A stretch of 64,000 nucleotides of DNA from Rhynchopus sp. YZ270_cl-10 (lineage: Eukaryota > Euglenozoa > Diplonemea > Diplonemida > Diplonemidae), in assembly GCA_964035575.1 (NCBI GenBank), contig OZ037892.1, positions 124,001-188,000 on the forward strand, read 5' to 3'. The number at the start of each line of letters is the position of its first letter. Position 1 is the first letter of the stretch. This document shows, piece by piece, positions 59,689-64,000 of this stretch. The notes beneath the pieces are model-generated. The model was not told the DNA's origin. It ran no database searches and saw only the letters and a program-made list of their open reading frames with translations. The translations under genes were made by a program, and so were the position numbers.

Positions 59689-59886
59689 TCATGTTGTAGA
59701 TGTGGGCAGGGAGGGGGGTGGGGGCGCGGCGAAACAGGAGCTGGGTGGCTGCATGATCAGTTTGCGTGTGCACTGTGCGCAATAAGTCGCAGCAAACAGA
59801 CCACCGCAAACAGGGCAAACCCTTTTGTTGGTGGCGACATTTCCGACCACTTTGACAGAATGCACGGTGGTGAAGCAAAATAACAT
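59689..59886 (-). CDS. Possible zinc-ribbon microprotein
   Basis: A 65-codon frame contains RVCPVCGGLFAATYCAQC, a CxxC-x9-CxxC zinc-ribbon pattern, followed by a Pro/Ser-rich tail. A TTAAGCCAACAG acceptor-like site ends five bases before the ATG. The frame stays open upstream without another ATG. It sits just upstream of the beta-propeller gene, in line with the array. Evidence is limited to the motif and the acceptor. Confidence 0.42.
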   Translation of the reverse strand: MLFCFTTVHSVKVVGNVATNKRVCPVCGGLFAATYCAQCTRKLIMQPPSSCFAAPPPPSLPTSTT

Positions 59887-60366
59887 TTTCACTGTTGGCT
59901 TAACAGTGAAACCACAACAGTTTACCTCACCGTCGTGTACAACAATCTCCCTAAGCCACTCAACGGGGGTCCAGGGTCTCTCAATTCTTGGGCCGAAGCC
60001 ATTTTGTTGGGTGTTGTATCGACACAATCACTCCCCATAGTGGGTTCACCTATTAGCCGTTCACTTGTTCACTGTTAACTACCATAGAGTTTTACGGTTA
60101 CGGTTATGTGGAAAGAATTTAGTTGTTATGTGCCCGACTCCATTTTTATTTTTATTTTTTTGTGTTTATCCCAGAAGGTTAGCCGGTCTCAACGATGCCA
60201 GATCATCAGATGCCTTCTCCTTGAGACATCCCAAAAAACAAAGAAAAAAAATGGAAGTTGGTGCAAAACGCCTCTGTGGACGCAGGCACTGCGACCACAG
60301 AGGCAGAACAAAAACGAGAAAGGTTTGGTAAGATGAACCTAAGTCACCTCACAGCCTTAGAATAGA

Positions 60367-60464
60367 CTACCTGATTTTGCCTGAAATTTTGGTGGTGTTT
60401 GGTGGAGTTTGGGGTGGGTTAAAATACCACCAAACGCCATCAAAATTTAGGCAAACCCAAGTAG
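60367..60464. mobile_element. Hairpin MITE with 5-bp target duplication
   Basis: A 98-bp element whose two arms (CTACCTGATTTTGCC and the inverse-like GGCAAACCCAAGTAG) pair over about 40 bp, through the inner GTGTTTGGTGG. It is flanked by ATAGA on both sides. The superfamily is undecided. Confidence 0.65.
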
Positions 60465-60790
60465 ATAGAATAAGCAACGCCGTACGTACACATTATTATA
60501 AAGACATAAAAGGGGTTAGGGTACCGAAACTTTTTTTTTTTGTAAGCGTCCCGGCACATCTCCAAAAAAAGTGCGGGCGTGCGGGAAAAAAAATTATGAA
60601 GAAAAAAAAATTATGGTAGGGAAAAAAAAATATGCAGGTGTTTTTGGTGTGTCAAGATTTTTCAAGGTTTGCGGGAATGTGAAGGAAAACGCTGGCATTT
60701 GCATTTTTGAGCCAATCCCAGGAAGTGGTGGGGTCATTTTGCAGAAATGGCCAAGTTGTTGACCTATAGAAAAAATTCACTGTACAATAC

Positions 60791-60926
60791 ACTGTACACA
60801 CTGTACACACTGTACACACTGTACACACTGTACACACTGTACACACTGTACACACTGTACACACTGTACACACTGTACACACTGTACACACTGTACACAC
60901 TGTACACACTGTACACACTGTACACT
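60791..60926. repeat. 9-bp tandem array
   Basis: About fifteen copies of ACTGTACAC, nearly perfect, inside the Tourist-like element. Confidence 0.95.
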
Positions 60927-60985
60927 TGGGGAGGGGTTATACAAAAACGTGTATTTGGTACCCCCAGATGGTCAAAACACAGTAA

Positions 60986-61215
60986 CAGTACAGTACAGTA
61001 CAGTACAGTACAGTACAGTACAGTACAGTACAGTACAGTACAGTACAGTACAGTACAGTACAGTACAGTACAGTACAGTACAGTACAGTACAGTACAGTA
61101 CAGTACAGTACAGTACAGTACAGTACAGTACAGTACAGTACAGTACAGTACAGTACAGTACAGTACAGTACAGTACAGTACAGTACAGTACAGTACAGTA
61201 CAGTACAGTACAGTA
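60986..61215. repeat. 5-bp microsatellite
   Basis: Forty-six perfect copies of CAGTA inside the Tourist-like element. Perfection implies recent expansion, though assembly length may be unreliable. Long frames across it on both strands are artefacts. Confidence 0.95.
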
Positions 61216-61442
61216 CACGTTCTCGAAGCGTTTCCCTTGCAGGTGAATCGTCACCGACACCAGCTTCCCCCCCCCCCCCCCCCCCAGTAGAAAAAACACC
61301 TGCATAATTTTTTTTTCTTCATAATTTTTTTTTCGCAAAATCCAAAAAAAAGTGCGGGCGGTGACGCTTACAAAAAAAAAAAAAGTTTCGGTACCCTTAG
61401 GGAAATGAACATAAATGAAAGGAATGGTTTCATTTTCTAACT

Positions 61443-61485
61443 ATTCTACTGAATAGAAGGTATAATAGGGTGCACTAAATGTACC
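61443..61485. repeat. 43-bp exact dispersed repeat, copy 2
   Basis: Identical to 34715-34757. Confidence 0.8.
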
Positions 61486-62779
61486 GAAAGAAGGAAAAAA
61501 AAACATACGGATGAACGCTATTCGCTGTGGACGCATATTTCATCCGACATTACAGCTGAAAAGAGGGACCTCAGACAAAAGGGGGGCCCTGTCATGAGTC
61601 TCGCTCCAAATATCTTATTTACTAGCACCATGACCCGTACACGGTGACCATGGTACAGAGACACATGGTCAACGTTGCGATGCAGATGGAACACAGTGGG
61701 TTGCCAAAAAAACGTAAAATAAAGTTTATAAGATGAACCATCACCTTGATCAAAAACATTAGGAGGGAAAAAAACAGAATAGGAAAAAAGTTAGGGGACA
61801 AGCCGAAGATGGCAAAGGGCGAGGGGTTGGGTCACTCTTGTACATTGCAAGGAGTACCTACCCTGGACACCTTATGCACAAAGGAAGCATACTTTGAAAT
61901 CCCTCCCGTGTACGGGTTCTAACAAGCAACAGTGTACGTGCAAGGACTCTAAAGGAAAGGCACCTTGAAAGCAGCGGAGTGCATGTATCTGTATCTGGCT
62001 GCATACGTACCTAAAAAAGAGAGGTTAAAAGTACAAACGCCTCACCGGTTCATCGGCCAACAGGGGAAAATGGAATCTTTCCTTTTCAGCTCTGCCCACT
62101 TTTCGCAGCTTAGAAAAGCCTTTCTTTCTGAGACAGCCAGTTGAAAGATGAAGATTGTTAAAAGGGGGAAAGCGTTTCGCCTCTGCATGCTTGGTCATCT
62201 TAAGGGGGAAAAAATGGGATTAATGGGATCACGCCTCGTCCTCAACTCTGTAAAGTAGCTTTTATTTGTTTATGCATTCAAAGTGCTGATGTACAAAAGT
62301 TGCAACATCAAAGTTTAGGATATGGGTGGGTTAAAGGGGGTGAAAATAAAGTAGTGTTGGGTTAGAAATATTGTACATCAGTTTTCCAGTCCTTCACGCA
62401 TGGTAGCATCGTAGAGGGGGGCATCGTCAGTGCAAGACCCTCTGAGATGTAAAGAGTTTTTAACCACAGTCTTGGCACTCTACTTGACTATTCAAAGAAT
62501 ATAACCTTGACATCTCGGTACAAAGTTAAACACGGCTTGACTTCTGTGCTCTCGGAAGGGAGGTGTCGCTACGCACCTCTCCGAAGACCCCTTTTTTAAA
62601 AAACTTTGACCGTTTGAGATCTGTACCAGGTTGTTTTTTGTGTTTTGTTTGTGTTAATTTTTGCTTTGGTTTGGAACCTGATACAGACCGAGTTTTGGCG
62701 TTGTAAGTTTGGCAATGCAAAACGCAGCTATATGCTCAAGATTGTGTGGGGAGAAATGAAGGGAACGAAAAAAAAGAGA

Positions 62780-62847
62780 AGTTGAAAGTGCAAACGCCTC
62801 ACCTCGGACGCAAGCACTGGTTCTCCGTGCGTTATCGAACCCCAAAA
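62780..62847 (+). repeat. Dispersed family-B repeat copy with tail
   Basis: GTTGAAAGTGCAAACGCCTC, then CGGACGCAAGCACTGGTTC and GTTATCGAACCCC, followed by an A-run. Confidence 0.6.
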
Positions 62848-63747
62848 AAAAACTGTGGTTGATGCAGGCACCTCCAACTGACCCACGATGCCAGCCATCC
62901 GGATGAAAGCACAAAAAAAAAGGTCCCCGCCACGATTAACATTAATGAATAAAGTGAATTAAGACGCGCGGGGGTTGGGGGTTCTTCAGAGATGGCTAAA
63001 CCCTGATGAAACCAAAGAAGGTAAGATGAGCCTCTGGTCTGTGGTAATTCATAAAAGAATGGCAAGATGACTCAAGCCTGTCGTGCTTAGTAACAAAAAC
63101 AAAACAAAAAGGACACAAAACACCTGAACAAAACGGCAAACAAATTCATACACTTACCACTTCAACAGTAAGCATTTAAAGGGGGGTAACTCCCTTCAAC
63201 AAAAGGGCGAAACATCTGCGCCTCCTCAGATGAGTGTCACAGATGCTCGATACCTATAGGAAAATTTGAAAAGATGAATGTGTCTCTCGTGCGAGAAGAA
63301 AACGTCTTGAAAGTGTTGACACCACTCCGAACGACCCAAGGCCTGCGCGGAACACTGTCCAAGGGGGGGGGGTTTGAATGGGTTAGTTTATTTTGTTTTT
63401 TTGTTAATTTTGATTTGTATTCGTTATTTTGTTTGTCACTCAAACAACCTCCAATGAATGAAACCGATGTTCTGTGTAAACATTTGGTGCATTTTCAAGT
63501 ATTTTGTCTCTTTTTCTTAGAAGAAGAGAGAAAATACTTGAAAGATGAAGGTGCCGTAAAGGAACATACATCTACCCAAGGAAAACTTTGAAAAAAGTGT
63601 TGAAAGTCGTTTCTCGGCGAGTGACGTGCCGTGCATGAAGCACATCCCCATCTGTTGAAGTGCAACTGCCGGACTGTGCACATCGCGAACCATACCAAAA
63701 AAAAGGTACAGAAAACAAAGCAAAACAAAAAAAAACAAAACAAAGAG

Positions 63748-63826
63748 AAAATAGTGGAAAACTGCAACCGCCCCACCGTACACCGGCGGACGCAGGGCAC
63801 TGGTTCTCCGCTTGGTTATCGAACCC
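63748..63826 (+). repeat. Dispersed family-B repeat copy with tail
   Basis: Contains CCCCACCGTACACCGGCGGA, CGCAGGGCACTGGTTCTCC and GGTTATCGAACCCCCC. With 4497 and 62780 it is one of three copies that keep the GAACCC tail. Confidence 0.6.
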
Positions 63827-64000
63827 CCCAGAAAGCACTTCATTAACATGCACACGGTTACCACGAAGGAAGTTGTAAACAGGGTACAGACTCATTTCCC
63901 CACCCAGAAAAGTGTATACCATGATCCTAACCCTGAGCTCAACCTCCAAAAATAACCCCAAGACAAATGCGACAGACAAATAAGGAAAACGGTATTTCCG

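Larger units (their letters stand above)
60519..61396. mobile_element. Tourist-like MITE enclosing two microsatellites
   Basis: Inverted repeats of about 105-127 bp (60519-60645 and 61291-61396) begin GGGTACCGAAAC and share the order T-run, TGTAAGCGTC, CCGC-type block, AATTATGAAG and GCAGGTGTTTTT. The element is flanked by TTA on both sides, the target duplication of PIF/Harbinger and Tourist elements. The interior holds a 9-bp and a 5-bp tandem array and a C-run, with no coding frame. Confidence 0.78.
59887..64000. other. Right-edge repeat-rich region
   Basis: No sure gene. Contains two MITE-like elements (60367-60464, 60519-61396), two microsatellites, a 43-bp exact repeat (61443-61485), family-B copies (60258, 62026, 62780, 63748) and many hairpins (near 60331, 61897, 63020, 63063, 63270). 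The stretches between are AT-rich. Confidence 0.65.

Noticed and set aside
60747-61338. Long repeat-only frames on both strands (Thr/Leu/Tyr and Val/Gln/Tyr/Ser)
   Set aside because: They are translations of microsatellites inside a MITE and have no coding features.
62780-62847. tRNA-like GGTT...CGAACC ends in family-B repeats
   Set aside because: No acceptor stem, anticodon arm or A box in the right place; the likeness is limited to one palindrome-like segment.

Overview
This is a nuclear window from a microbial eukaryote, most likely a euglenozoan and probably a diplonemid; that placement is inference. Every confidently called gene (about sixteen over 60 kb) lies on the minus strand, as in the long one-way gene arrays of Euglenozoa. 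Several genes have a pyrimidine tract and AG a few bases before the ATG, as expected for spliced-leader acceptors. Many genes also carry ordinary short GT-AG cis-introns, mostly with GTATGT or GTATGC donors, which fits a diplonemid better than a kinetoplastid. Coding DNA is GC-rich. Intergenic DNA is AT-rich and full of homopolymers, hairpins and short dispersed repeats.

Layout, left to right (all genes minus strand): a lipid-anchored Tudor-like protein (0.5-1.3 kb); CSN5, the deneddylase of the COP9 signalosome (1.65-3.0 kb, three exons); a 6 kb repeat-rich desert holding a terminal-direct-repeat element; a MazG/DCTPP1-like pyrophosphatase fused to a repetitive tail with two HECT-like segments (9.2-11.6 kb, five exons); an ankyrin protein with a ubiquitin-like N-terminus (11.8-13.8 kb); one or two very large proteins made of degenerate PH/TH1-like repeats (15-24.2 kb); two paralogous putative mitochondrial proteins with identical three-exon structure (25.6-29.2 kb); the class III PI3-kinase VPS34 (30-33.3 kb); a second 6 kb desert; a Patched/Dispatched-like transporter (39.4-42.4 kb); the GATOR2 subunit MIOS (43-46.1 kb); three tandem secreted sulfatases on units of about 2.8 kb (46.3-54.7 kb); a two-domain SGNH hydrolase with one apparently dead domain (55.4-57.8 kb); a beta-propeller protein with a ubiquitin-like N-terminus (58.4-59.5 kb); a possible zinc-ribbon microprotein; and a terminal repeat-rich stretch with a Tourist-like MITE built around two microsatellites.

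Functionally the genes are mixed, as expected for a polycistronic array: ubiquitin-like modification (CSN5, HECT-like tail), endosome/autophagy and nutrient signalling (VPS34, MIOS), sterol or lipid transport (Patched-like) and extracellular polymer processing (sulfatases, SGNH hydrolase). Most dispersed repeats lie in one orientation, opposite to the genes. Exon boundaries come from reading frame, splice consensus and homology recalled from memory; no searches were run.
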